A DNA stretch of 64,000 nucleotides from Zhengitettix transpicula (Eukaryota; Arthropoda; Insecta; Orthoptera; Tetrigidae): contig CM073594.1 of NCBI GenBank assembly GCA_037074705.1, positions 77,005,009 to 77,069,008 of the forward strand. Reading direction: 5' to 3'. Positions 11,245-21,100 of the stretch are shown here, piece by piece; position 1 is the stretch's first letter; the number at the start of each line of letters is the position of its first letter. Made by a program: the position numbers and the translations under genes. The notes beneath the pieces are model-generated. The model was not told the origin of the DNA, did no database searches, and saw nothing but the letters and a program-made list of their open reading frames with translations.

Positions 11245-11695
11245 TGTAATAAACAACAGGTTAACGATTAATTTGCCCCACTTTGGTGAAGCCATAAATA
11301 TAATAAACAAACAAAATCTTTAATTAAATGAATTAATTAAACAAAACAAAATTAATTAAAATTTGACTGATAGCCACACGTTAAAGACGTCAAATATATA
11401 ATGATTAAAAAGGTGGTCTTAAATCATTGAAATAATTAACAAAATTGATTTAAGATTTAAATTAATAAAATTTATTATTGTTGATAAATTTACATTGTAT
11501 AAGATCTATTTTGAACGCCGAATTTCATCCAGTTAACAACAAATTCTTTAATTTTTCATTTATTAATTCGTGGAATTTTATCAAAATGCAGTTCTTATAT
11601 TATTACAATCAGATATGTCGAATCTCTATATCTCAGGGTCTTAACTGGGTTTGATAATAAGAACACTCCAATTAAATTCATATATAAATTCATTC
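11245..11695 (-). mobile_element. LTR-like element copy 3 (truncated)
   Basis: It begins TGTAATAAACAAC after (TA)n. It carries two primer-site-like modules in antisense (GCCCCACTTTGGTGAAGCC near 11270 and GCCACACGTTAAAGACGTC near 11370), then ATCTCAGGGTCTTAACTGGG near 11630. The other half of the family consensus is missing: it stops at the (TG)n(AG)n microsatellite. It is read as an LTR broken by microsatellite expansion and later insertions. Confidence 0.55.

Positions 11696-11696
<1 letters not shown>

Positions 11697-11772
<76 letters not shown>
11697..11772. repeat. (TG)n(AG)n microsatellite
   Basis: About 16 TG units are followed directly by about 22 AG units, forming a clean purine/pyrimidine-alternating to polypurine junction. 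The open frame crossing it (runs of Cys-Val and Arg-Glu) is an artefact of the repeat. Confidence 0.95.
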
Positions 11773-11775
<3 letters not shown>

Positions 11776-12002
11776 AGTGCGTTCGGAAAGTCGCTGTGCA
11801 GTGAACTACGGATGTAGATCTACGTTGGAAGTTTGAAACAAAGCTGAAATAACTGCTTCTCACTGCGCACGTTAGAAACTTATCACAATCAGATCTGCGG
11901 AAAGTAATTTCTCAGAAAATTAAGGCCGTTCAGACTCGTATAGCCACGTCATTTCCAACATCTGATGTAACTGCACAAAAACATTCCGAACACCCTGTAT
12001 AT
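11773..12002. mobile_element. Small Tc1/mariner-like MITE
   Basis: The left end reads TATAGTGCGTTCGGAAAG. The right end, reverse-complemented, reads TATACAGGGTGTTCGGAATG. The two align with two or three changes and a short gap. TA flanks both ends, the target duplication of this superfamily. The ~230-bp interior has no coding potential. It sits between LTR copies 3 and 4. Confidence 0.6.
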
Positions 12003-12040
12003 ATACACTTTTGTTTGTCCACACATTCATATATATATAT

Positions 12041-12963
12041 TGTAATATAGAAAATATTTTTATTTAATTAAATGAATGAATGTAAATGATTCTGCCTCAC
12101 GTTGGCACGTCATAAATGTAATACACAAAATTTATAATTAATTATCCCACGTTGATGCGCCCATTATGTAATATGCAAATAATAAAATTGATTAGCGGAT
12201 GAATTTATTTTTAAATTATTTTAATGAAAGGATGTTAAAATGATCACATGGTTTAAATTTCAGAAACAATTGATTTATTTAAATTAATAATAACAAATTT
12301 TCTTGTTGTAAATTTTATTTTACATTAATGTTTTTATTATTATGCAAGCTCCCTTACTTTTGTCTCAGGGTCATTAATTGGGCCTTTTAAACAAAAAACA
12401 ATACCTTTTTCCTATTATCCAAAATTAACAAACAAATTTTATAACTTTCAAAACTTGATTAGAATTAAAACATCAAAAATGAAATTGAAACCAAAATCTG
12501 ACGATCTAGCCTTATTTAATGTTTACATAGGAATAAATTTTTAAAGTTTCTCTCTACTTACACTTTGTACCGGTACCAGGCAATTGTTTGGATTTTACGA
12601 TAGACTTTACACTATGTGGACGTAACAGTCCATCGTTTAATTTAATTTTTAAGTCACTTTCCAAAACTTTGATATCGTCCACCAGACACAATTGTTCCGT
12701 AAAATACTGCTGACCTTTTACTTTTATGCCAGGCTGCCCTGACGATCCAGCGTATCCTTTACGACTGCGCAAAGCACGACAGGATTAGAAATCCCCTCTC
12801 TCTCCAGCCAAGATAGTCGCTCTAGTTCTTATTACAAACAAATCAGAACGTTGTCCACTTCTGTATGTATTCTTACCCATTGTTGTGTTTGTGTCCTCGC
12901 CGATAACAATTTATTTCAATTGTTTAATTATTAATTCGTTAATTGCCTTTAATTATCATTACA
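12041..12963 (-). mobile_element. LTR-like element copy 4
   Basis: It begins TGTAATATAG after (TA)n and ends TTATCATTACA before a second (TA)n run (12964-12985). Antisense landmarks are present in order: GCCTCACGTTGGCACGTC (12098), CCCACGTTGATGCGCCC (12150), TGTCTCAGGGTCATTAATTGGG (12360, written in two parts as TGTCTCAGGGTC and ATTAATTGGG), GAAATCTGACG (12491), CTCTACTTACA (12552) and CCGGTACCAGG (12570). It is complete at both ends with no internal retroelement genes, so it is a solo LTR or a non-autonomous element. The 72-codon frame inside it is not a recognised gene. Confidence 0.65.
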
Positions 12964-13139
12964 ATATATATATATATATATATATTGTTTACTCCGTCAT
13001 TGTTAAATGAACACTTAAAACACGGTATGAAAGTAATTAAAATTTTGGTTTAATTCATATACAGATAATATGTTTCATTTGAATTTTCGGTGTTTAAAAA
13101 TTACTCTTCATTCGGACTGGGAGATGGAGCTGAAGAACC

Positions 13140-13948
13140 TAATGGTTACCTAGAGTAATATACACGGATGCGTCCATAACCTGCGAAGGAGTTGGATGCG
13201 CTATAGTTGCAGACGAGTTTGCCAGGATGGCAGCCATAAATAGCAACGCATCTATAAATACGACGGAAATATATATGGCAACAGTAGGTAGCATGGCAGA
13301 AGCGAACAAAAAAAATAATTGAATACTATCAGACTCTGTGGCTGCAATAAATAAAATAACCGATCAAACTTTTTGGAATGGTACCGTCAATAAAATCAGA
13401 GAAAACCTTATGACTATTCTAAATAGCAATAATAAGATAGTGATAGGATGGATACCGGCACACAGAGGAATAGAGGGAAAAGAAAGGGCGGACAAAAGTG
13501 CAAAGATGGAGGCGTACCAAGAGAAGAATAAAAACAACAATCCAATATGCACTAAAAATGATGTGAGGCAAGTATATTCCAGAATACTGGAAGAAAAATG
13601 GTACAGGTGTAGAAGAGGACGGACTGAAGGGATTTTCCATAACGAAGTCGACAAGCTCCTGAAATAACCTACGCTGGCAATCTGTCACGGAGACAGCAGG
13701 TGGTTGTTGCTAGGTTAAGAACTATCCATTCACACCTCACGCACTCCTATCTATTCTCTGGATCACCACCACCTACATGTGACGTATTCAAGGCTGCACT
13801 GACGATCAAGCGTATCTTCTACGACTGCCCAAAGCACGACAGGACTAGAAGAGCCACTATTCAGAAATACACGAGAAGGGAGATAAATAACCTGCTAATG
13901 TTTATTAAGAAAAACCGGCCTTCAAGATCTAATCTAAATAGACAATGA
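13140..13948 (+). pseudogene. LINE ORF2 3' end, RNase H domain plus zinc knuckle
   Basis: From about 13160 a frame reads YTDASITCEGVGCAIVADEF (first RNase H Asp), NTTEIYMATVGSMAEA (Glu), then a TGA at about 13313, ILSDSVAAINK (second Asp) and GWIPAHRGIEGKERADKSAK (13447-13510), the classic final RNase H box. A frameshift separates this from the C-terminal frame at 13700-13948: VVARLRTIHSHLTHSYLFSG, TCDVFKAA and FYDCPKHDRTRRATIQKY. One zinc ligand is changed (CDVF for CDVC) and the His is Arg. This is a 5'-truncated, dead copy of the same LINE family as 1071-1788 and 42779-43460. Its 3' UTR continues to about 14345. Confidence 0.85.
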
Positions 13949-14345
13949 ATCCGAGACTAAGAATAAAAATGTGTAGTTAATATGAATCAATTGTAATAAT
14001 ATCATGTAGTAGTAATGGAATGTCACCAATGACTTTTATGTTGACGCGACTAAGAACAATAATTTTTTTAAAAAATACCAAGTGTATGAAGAGACATGTA
14101 TTGTTTTTCTTTTGTTGGACCTCTAAAGAACACGACTTTAAAGCTGTAAAAATTCTTACGATTTTATTTCTAATATTATTTGCGTATGGAAGGATAATCA
14201 GACGTATTGGATGAATTTATTATAGAAAAAATAACAAAATCACAAAAACATCCTTGAAACGATCTGATACGAACAATATTAAATTTTTCGCCTTATCATT
14301 ATGATTGCGGACCACCAAACCTATAAGATTTATATAAGGAAATAC
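13949..14345 (+). repeat. LINE 3' untranslated region
   Basis: The sequence matches, in reverse orientation, 41850-42260 and 42485-42780 downstream of the other LINE copy. The first ~140 bases (AATCTAAATAGACAATGAAT onward) recur at 14560-14705 after the SINE. No coding content was seen. Confidence 0.7.
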
Positions 14346-14558
14346 ATGTCGGCCTGTTGTGGTGTAGTGGCCAGGGTCATTGCCTTGCATCACAGAGGTC
14401 CCGGGTTCTAATACCGGCATGGGCATTGATGTTTGTGGTCGTCCTGGTCAAGAAAACTGGGGTTAAGGCTGTGGGAGAATCGACACTCTGACCAGGTGTC
14501 ACTCCTAAATCCAGAATGTGTCATGTAAGATGACAGTCTGGCAGCCGTCTGGGTAGGA
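14346..14558 (+). repeat. tRNA-like SINE, copy 1
   Basis: GGCCTGTTGTGGTGTAGTGG begins a tRNA-like head with an A-box-like TGGTGTAGTGG and a B-box-like GGTTCTAATAC (about 14404). These are the internal RNA polymerase III promoter elements of tRNA-derived SINEs. A unique body follows (GACCAGGTGTCACTCC, GACAGTCTGGCAG). A second copy in reverse orientation lies at 41647-41846. The two share flanking LINE sequence on the head side, so they descend from one LINE-SINE composite or from a segmental duplication. Confidence 0.7.
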
Positions 14559-14705
14559 CAATCTAAATAGACAATGAATCTTAGACTAAGAATAAAATGT
14601 ATAGGTAATATGAATTAATGGTAATAATTTCATGTAGTAGGTATGGATAGTCGCCGATGACTTTTATGTTGAGGCGAGTATAAACAATAAAATTTAAAAA
14701 TATTA
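14559..14705 (+). repeat. LINE-like 3' tail behind the SINE
   Basis: About 140 bases, from ATCTAAATAGACAATGAAT to AACAATAAAATTTAAAAA, align with the LINE 3' UTR at 13932-14075 at roughly 80 percent or better by eye. A SINE ending in the 3' tail of a LINE is the expected structure of a LINE-mobilised SINE. The alternative is a second LINE fragment inserted next to it. Confidence 0.6.
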
Positions 14706-16089
14706 CTCTTCATTTTTTGTTGGAACCTGTTGGTACTGTTTAAGAGATTGAAGCAGAAATTTCTGTAATCGGCAGTAGAAATCTTAAAATTTCTAACTAT
14801 TTAAACGTCGGATTAAATAATTGTGGTGATTAACAGTAATAAAAATAGTTCGTGTAAGGGTAATTGTGTTGTATTGAATTATTTTTGTCTGAAGAATACC
14901 TCCTTGCGAATTTTTTTGGCATAAAATAAAAGACTGCGAAGATGGGTTATCAGCTGGATCACACGAGCACTTAGTGGACATATCCCATTACAAACCGATT
15001 TCATAGCGACAATTCCGTAATAACCTGCTATTATATTTGGACCTTCGATTTTATAATCATAAATAATTAGTATCCTGTAATTAAATGAACCATTAACAGA
15101 TCGATCAATTTCTGAAATCAATTAACCCGTTGGAATAACGCCCGCAGCGCTGAAAAATTATTCGATAATTCGACAGTTTGTCACTAAAGTAAGAGTGAAC
15201 GCGCGTCAACACTTTTGATTTATAATCCCACACTTCATTTCGGCGAAATTACGTCATAGCGGTTTACCTTGCCTTTAACAGCTTCAGAAATTGTCGTGTG
15301 CAGGTCACCTCTCAATTATGTTATATAATCACGGCGTTTTCCAAGTTTAAATTTCATCTACATTGCTTTTTTTTTTCGGCTACGGTAACAATTCTTTTGC
15401 ATGATAAATTATCCTTTATTCTTCCTCCGGTTCGAAAGTAATTATTTAGTATACCGAGTAACATAGAGACGAAAAAGTTGTCTCGAATATTAGCTAACTA
15501 CAAATTTTGAAATAGTCAGAGTATTCTTGAAGGTTAAAATATATAGAAACCTGACAAATAATAACAATATTCTTCGCGCTAATTATTGTGTCGTACACAC
15601 GATGACTACATTCATATACTTTGCTACAAATTTTAACTAGTTCACTGCTGAAAAGTTATAATAGCCGTGATAGTCTACCACTGATATTGAACCCAAAATT
15701 TGTTCATTTATTCTTGAAAACATCAAAAAAATTTCCTAATAGCATGTTCCGGTTTCTCCAGTTTTTAATATTCATACTTCTACAATTCAGAGGATAATTA
15801 AGTTTAAAATTTGGGAACTCGGGAAATAAAGCTTTATTTTTAGCTATAAAACTGGTTTCCGAATGATACTTCCGTAAATTTCAACGTTTAATTAAATATT
15901 ATTTAACCTGGTGCCAGCATCTCCTTTTTAATTTTTTTTAACCACCTAGATATTCACTCTGGGACTGACTGTAAAGAATCACTGTAGGTCGTCGTCAAAA
16001 ATAATTTGAAAGAATGCACTTACAGAAATAATATTTCGTTAATATATTTAAGAGAAAATCATACGTAATATAACTTAAAATAAAATATT
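14706..16089. other. Unassigned AT-rich stretch
   Basis: Short frames on the minus strand around 14793-15121 show no recognisable motif. No repeats shared with the window were seen. Confidence 0.3.
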
Positions 16090-16480
16090 TCCTGACAGAT
16101 GGTCATCTCTCCGTCTGGCACATGTTAGTCTACGATGGCGACGATGACCGAGGTATGCCTTAGTGATGACCATTTGTCTGCTCTCGCTTCGTTAGTGGTC
16201 ACTGTGGCTCTCGCTGACCCTTCTAGCCGACTTGATGATGACTAAATGTGTTTTTATTCACTGGCGTCTCCCCGTCAAAGCTAAACAGAGCAAATTAACG
16301 CCTCTCCATGCCTGCGTCACGTAGATACGTTATTTTGTTATGCAGATGCGAGCTGAGCTGAGTCAGGTCTTTCTTTAACTCGTCTTTCAAGACGTAAGAA
16401 TCTTCTTCGTAGACGAACGTGACGTAATGACTTTATAGCGTGTCTGGCTTCACCCAGTTGTCTTCTTTAAAGCGATGTGA
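16090..16480. other. GC-richer, apparently single-copy island
   Basis: Composition rises over the flanks. Repeated GACGAT and GTCTCG-type strings occur, but there is no coding similarity. This is a possible regulatory island, by inference only. Confidence 0.25.
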
Positions 16481-16891
16481 TTTTTGACTGAGCTGCAATT
16501 AGCATACCTGGTAGTCATCAAGAGGTATTACAAGTTCGGCGAAATTATGTCGCATAACGTCCCAGATCATCCAGCTCATGGACACTACCAGAAACAACTA
16601 TTCCCTTATTTATCTACAGTAGTCCTGTTAAAGGAATCCAAACGACTCGATATTATACTGCATCGTGAAACAATTTTCATTTTCAGTCTAAAATAAAAAA
16701 AATATCATGATAAACATATTTTGACTATTGAGACAACTTATAAATTAATAACCGCTAATTTAAGAGGTTTTAAGTTGTGTATTTCGGCCACGGCAGTCAA
16801 GGGAGAATGACCTGACTGTTTGTTTTATGCCAAATTAAAAAAATTCATGATTGTAATTGTTTTTATTGGTTTTGTAGTGGTAAACTTCAAT

Positions 16892-16924
16892 CTGAAGAGG
16901 TCACAAAGTTTACGACGAAACGTA
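16892..16924 (+). other. Hammerhead-like CTGAAGA...GAAACGTA motif
   Basis: CTGAAGAGG is followed 15 bases later by GACGAAACGTA. It belongs to the family at 55367-55399 and elsewhere. Pairing between the two halves is poor here, so it is probably a decayed copy. A-T rich sequence with AATAAATATA follows, as in the other copies. Confidence 0.4.
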
Positions 16925-17367
16925 GTTTAATATTCCATAAATAAATATATTTTTTCTGACTTCAAATTGGCTGTTGTTCCTTCATAAACAAAATATCAGC
17001 ACAAAATAATATGAATCACACAGACTGTACCTTATTAATAATACTTTAGTAACCCTTACATTTATATTGCCTAAAACGTGGCGCCCAACACAATATAAAT
17101 ATTGTGAATTTAAATACCAATTTTTAATAATACTAACGTCTAATATTTGAAAAATATATAAGCTGTATTCTGTGTACTTTTATTAAGTAAATTAAACAAA
17201 TTTATGGAAAAGTTCTGGTAGTTTTGGATATTGATAAGCAACTTATAATTTAAGCGTGGCTTTTTTTCTGAAGGTTTACGTGGGAGTATAGAAATATCCA
17301 GTATATTACAAATTTCTGAACAGAATATACTCTCCTTATTTAAAATTATATATATATATATATATAT
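16925..17367. other. Unassigned AT-rich stretch with one primer-site-like string
   Basis: TGGCGCCCAAC at 17079-17089 matches the start of the family's primer-site-like motif but has no LTR end in front of it. A long AT-rich frame on the minus strand (17140-17433) is compositional. Confidence 0.3.
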
Positions 17368-18398
17368 TGTAATAAACAAAAGATTAATTAAAAAGAATTC
17401 GCCCACGTTGAGGCACCAAAATGTAATGAACAAAAATAATTAAAAGAATTCAATGGTTGGCCACACGTTAATGACGCAATTTATAATGTAAACAATTTGG
17501 TATGAATTGAATAATAACACAATTTAAGCAATTGATTATTGTATTAATTTTATTTTATTTAAATTTAAACGAAAATGATTTAAAATAATTTACCAAATTT
17601 TAAACTTCACAAAACAATTAATTTATTGCAAGTAAAAAAGTAACATTTCCTGACGTGATTATTTACATTTGTGTTCTTGCTATTTTACAGATTTTATCAA
17701 CTCTCATCTCAGGGTCGTTTATTTGGGCCTTCTAAATAAAGAACCAACCTTTTCACATTTAAGTTAAACAATAAAATTCTTTTTACAACCTTAAAATTAA
17801 ACAATGAAATAAACGTTAAACCGAAATCTGACGGTTTTATCCTTATTTAACGTTTACAAAACCTTTATTAAATTTATTTCTACTTACAGTCTCTTTGCTG
17901 GTACCAGGCTTTCGTTTTGGGTTCAGATGCACTACACTTTTCACATTTAACAGGCCATAATTTCACTGAATTTAAATTGATTACAAAACACTGTCCGACA
18001 TTTCGGTATCTATACACTGGAACGATTACTCCTTCTAAATTAATGGTCAGTCAGATTGTTACCAACTCTTTCTTGGCGAAATTCGTGACGGTCTCTTTAC
18101 TTATTGAATTTTTACTGCGGCTTGACTTATTAAATTACTTACCTGCAACTTTACTCGATGAGTTTCTGTACAAACTTTTACTCGATGAATTACTGTCCAA
18201 AACCTTTTTTGATCAATTTCAACCTGCGACTTTTCTTGATGGATATCTGCCCGCAACTGCTGTCGTTAGACTCCGGTTTTAGAAACGCTTGCTTCCGACA
18301 AGGACTTGTCTGTACATTGTTGCTTTTGATATTCTTGCCGATAACAATCTACCACAAATTTCCAATTATCAAATCACTAATGGACTCTAATTAGTATT

Positions 18399-18401
<3 letters not shown>
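17368..18401 (-). mobile_element. LTR-like element copy 5
   Basis: It begins TGTAATAAACAAAAG after (TA)n and ends TTAGTATTACA before a long (TA)n run. It shows the clearest module pair: GCCCACGTTGAGGCACC followed by AAAATGTAATGAAC at 17400-17430, which on the minus strand is an LTR end followed by a primer-site-like string. A second, GGCCACACGTTAATGACGC, lies near 17459. Then come CTCAGGGTCGTTTATTTGGG (17707), GAAATCTGACGG (17824), TCTACTTACAG (17879) and CTGGTACCAGG (17898). No retroelement genes lie inside. A 121-codon frame at 17917-18282 runs through the GC-richer end and has no known domain. Confidence 0.65.

Positions 18402-18442
<41 letters not shown>
18402..18442. repeat. (TA)n microsatellite
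   Basis: This is the right-hand continuation of the TA tract into which LTR copy 5 is inserted. Confidence 0.9.
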
Positions 18443-18444
<2 letters not shown>

Positions 18445-18873
18445 TTTAACTAACCTTCGTTAATTCCATTTCAATTCTGCGCCAATTTTTTCACGCCGCG
18501 TTAACTAATCAGTTAGCAATTGTTGACACAAGTGCCGAGGAGGATCTATTGATGCTTTTGTGCACGCGCAGGACACAGTGTTTGGTAGATAATTGCGTCC
18601 ATCTCAGCCAACTAAAACTAATTGCTGGTTAGAGGAAATTTGACTCGTGTGGGATAAACTAGCACTCTATAAATTTTGCGCTATGATGTGTAGTGAGAGT
18701 TATAGTCTTGTAGGAGTCAAGAGAAGCTCTGTCTTGATGACAGGTCTGTGAGAAAAGTCAGCTTGTCACGGTACTACAATTGCCGTTTAATGGATGATGT
18801 GCCGCCTTCACATTTGTTCATACAAAAAAACAAATCGCACTGCAACAGGAAAGCAGAGAAGGAATCAGCCTAA
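18443..18873. other. Unassigned, partly GC-richer DNA
   Basis: No gene or repeat was recognised. It lies between LTR copy 5 and the Harbinger-like element. Confidence 0.3.
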
Positions 18874-19540
18874 AGCGCCCCCTACACGTTCAATATCAAT
18901 TGATATTGCACTATATTATTGACCGTCTGTAGATAATATTGAAAAATTGCGCAATATATTGAGTCAATAAAAAAGAGATACATATTTATTGCCCAATATG
19001 AAAATATTAAATCGTCTGTGGGTAATATGGCGCAATAATGTGTCAGTTCTGTGTCCGCAGCCACGCAGTGAACATGGTACTACAGTGAGGAGGTGCTCAT
19101 TAAACATTTCACAATTTACTCTATGAGATGGCTAAAAATTAAAAAAAAAATTAAACAGGAAGAAAGGAAATTTATTTTAGAATGTATAGATCTATATCAG
19201 AGTTTACCAGCTGTGGGGAATGTTACATGTAATAATTGATGTAATAGAATTATAGAAAATTAACAATACGAACGTTGTTGTAGTTAGTTAAAATATTTAA
19301 TTCGTGCTCACTAACTTTAGAAAAGAAATGAAGCGGATGAAGGATTTTGAAAAAAGTGGTGCTGGAGTAGATGACGTCATAGAACCAACATGGTATTTTG
19401 TAGTTTATAATAGATCAGGAAGAACCATGTACGTCACAAAATACCTCTCAGTCAGAGGATGACAAGAAATTATTGGGAAATATTACAACGTGTGTATGAG
19501 CAATATTATTGACGATAATATTGATCCTGTAGGGGCACCT
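18874..19540. mobile_element. Non-autonomous PIF/Harbinger-like element
   Basis: The left end reads AGCGCCCCCTACACG. The right end, reverse-complemented, reads AGGTGCCCCTACAGG. Both continue into CAATAT-rich inverted sequence. TAA lies immediately outside both ends (18871-18873 and 19541-19543), the three-base target duplication typical of PIF/Harbinger. The 667-bp body contains no DDE transposase but keeps a piece of the element's second gene type (MADF domain, next entry). It is read as an internal deletion derivative. Confidence 0.75.
19159..19470 (+). pseudogene. MADF-domain protein fragment inside the Harbinger-like element
   Basis: In one frame RKFILECIDLYQSLPAVGN (from about 19165) matches the start of a MADF domain. 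In a shifted frame NFRKEMKRMKDFEKSGAG with VDDVIEPTWYF (about 19312-19395) matches its end. A third frame gives DQEEPCTSQNTSQSEDDKK, an acidic linker as often follows. MADF is a Myb/SANT-like DNA-binding fold of about 85 residues; autonomous PIF/Harbinger elements carry such a protein next to their transposase. Stops and frameshifts (for example TGA near 19240) make this copy nonfunctional. Confidence 0.65.
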
Positions 19541-19576
19541 TAAGGAAGTAACATGCGTGAGCGAAAAAAATCATAC

Positions 19577-20222
19577 GTTTGCACGGTGTCGTATTTTGAG
19601 CGGCCGTGCCCTGAGCGTACAACAGTCCCTTCCTCAATCCTGACCGCTGAGCGAGCAGGTATAAAGTTTCCCGAAGAGCAGCTTTATCAGTCTTGGTTTT
19701 AACATTAAGTGAACGAAATACAAGTTTAATGTATAACATTTCTGAAACTTATCTGGATTTATAATTTTTATCTCTATCTATAACATGGAAACTGTTACAA
19801 TTGGTAGTGATTCGTTTAATAAATGTGATTAGAAATGATCAATTAAGATACAAATCTTTTAACAGTAACATTTATCTGACGTCCTTAAATAAATGAAAAC
19901 ATCAACCTGCTTAGTTATAAATTTATTATTAATTTAAATTTTGAAACATTATAATAAAAAATAATTCGCAAAGTTTCATCCCTAATTTATTAGGATCTCT
20001 TCAGGTGTTGTAAAGCCAATTAAATAGTCAATTTCAAAATCCGTGTTGCTAAGAATTCCAACAACGCAAGATTTTACAAACATGATTAGTTATAATAATT
20101 GTTTAAGACTGATACAGTTGCTCTTCGGAAAACTTAATACCTCCTCTCTCAGCGGTTAGGATTGAGGGAAGGACTGTTGTCCGCTCAGGGCACGGCCGCT
20201 CAAAATACGGCGCCGTTTGAAT
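19577..20222. repeat. Large inverted-repeat element with ~115-bp arms
   Basis: The left arm (about 19577-19698) and right arm (about 20105-20222) are inverted copies at roughly 85 percent identity by eye. They share GTATTTTGAGCGGCCGTGCC, CTGAGCG, ACAACAGTCC, CTCAATCC, ACCGCTGAG and CCGAAGAGCA. The arms are GC-rich in an AT-rich loop. The left arm contains AGGTATAAAG, TATA-like, about 30 bases before CAGTCTT. The loop holds a hammerhead-like motif on the minus strand (19968-20004). The left arm starts ~35 bases after the Harbinger-like element. No ORF lies inside. Identity is unknown; a Penelope-like element with inverted terminal repeats is one possibility. Confidence 0.7.
19968..20004 (-). 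other. Hammerhead-like motif with a good stem II
   Basis: On the minus strand, CTGAAGAG is followed by ATCCTAAT, a short loop and ATTAGGGAT, then GAAACTTTG. The two inner strings can pair over eight or nine bases with one bulge. The GAAAC core is kept, but the usual GTC after it is TTTG. Confidence 0.4.
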
Positions 20223-20689
20223 AGACCTTTCCCAATATATAGACTATAGTATATAAAATTCAAAATGACGGTAGTATTTCAATATCAACCAAAATATGCG
20301 GAAATTTATATAATTAATATAAGTAAATAAAAATATCAATACATGCACGTGTAATTCAAGTTACCGTTGTTAATGATAATGTGTTTTATTTAATAAAACT
20401 CAATCGCGTATTTAGTTAGAATCATTAGATTGGGATTTAAACATGACAGAATGTCGAATATGTGCAATTATGCGAGAAAATACAATAACGGTAACGAGAA
20501 TAAATTGGGATGGAAATTCGCGCAACAAAAACGGCCAGATTACTAAATCGAGGAGGCTCCAAGGAATGACGATAAACTGTGTAAATGTGAAATAGAAATT
20601 TTAATTCTTCCAGTGTTGCACTTGTAGAGCAGTGAATAAGAAAATGAGGGTCAATAAATAAAACAAAGATCACCATCCAATTTCATGGG
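20223..20689. other. Unassigned AT-rich stretch
   Basis: No gene or shared repeat was recognised. Confidence 0.3.
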
Positions 20690-21100
20690 AGAATGTAGCC
20701 TCTGACCTGATGAAATTCCAGGCGTTCTCTTTGTGAACACGACGACGTTGTTCTCGCACCCGGGGACAAATGGCATATTATCCGGGCGCTAGTGTACTTA
20801 TTTGTAATCTTGCGGTTGTGAGAACACACAACGCATGAAAAGCTTTCTGGCCCACTGGGTCCGCCTTAACACAACCATCGTGACCATTATGGCCAAGGCG
20901 CAGCTATTTCATGGTGTGTGAAAATTTTTGCTTCAGCGTGCTTTATTTGTACGGTCGCCGGCAAAACGGACATAATTAAATGGACCTAAATGGAGCCCTG
21001 TACAGCCGTGTACCTCGGTTAACAGACAGTTATGATTCGAATGTTCTTAGATATTTATGACGATGTATAAATAGTTACCATGTGAATCAACACTTTATAT
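20690..21100. other. GC-richer, apparently single-copy island
   Basis: No frame with protein similarity was found. The stretch around 20880-21010 has a mixed-motif texture (CCATTATGG, TTTATTTGTACGG, TAATTAAATGG) that could be regulatory. This is inference. Confidence 0.3.

Noticed and set aside
11651..11836. Open frame with Cys-Val and Arg-Glu runs
   Set aside because: This is translation of the (TG)n(AG)n microsatellite.
17079..17089. Stand-alone primer-binding site TGGCGCCCAAC
   Set aside because: No LTR end precedes it, and an 11-base match alone is weak.
17140..17433. 97-codon frame rich in Ile, Tyr, Phe and Asn
   Set aside because: Composition of (TA)n and poly-A/T DNA; it includes the microsatellite and the LTR start.
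17917..18282. 121-codon frame as a gene
   Set aside because: It lies wholly within LTR copy 5, is rich in imperfect Leu/Asp repeats from TTACTCGATGAATT-type repetition, and has no domain.
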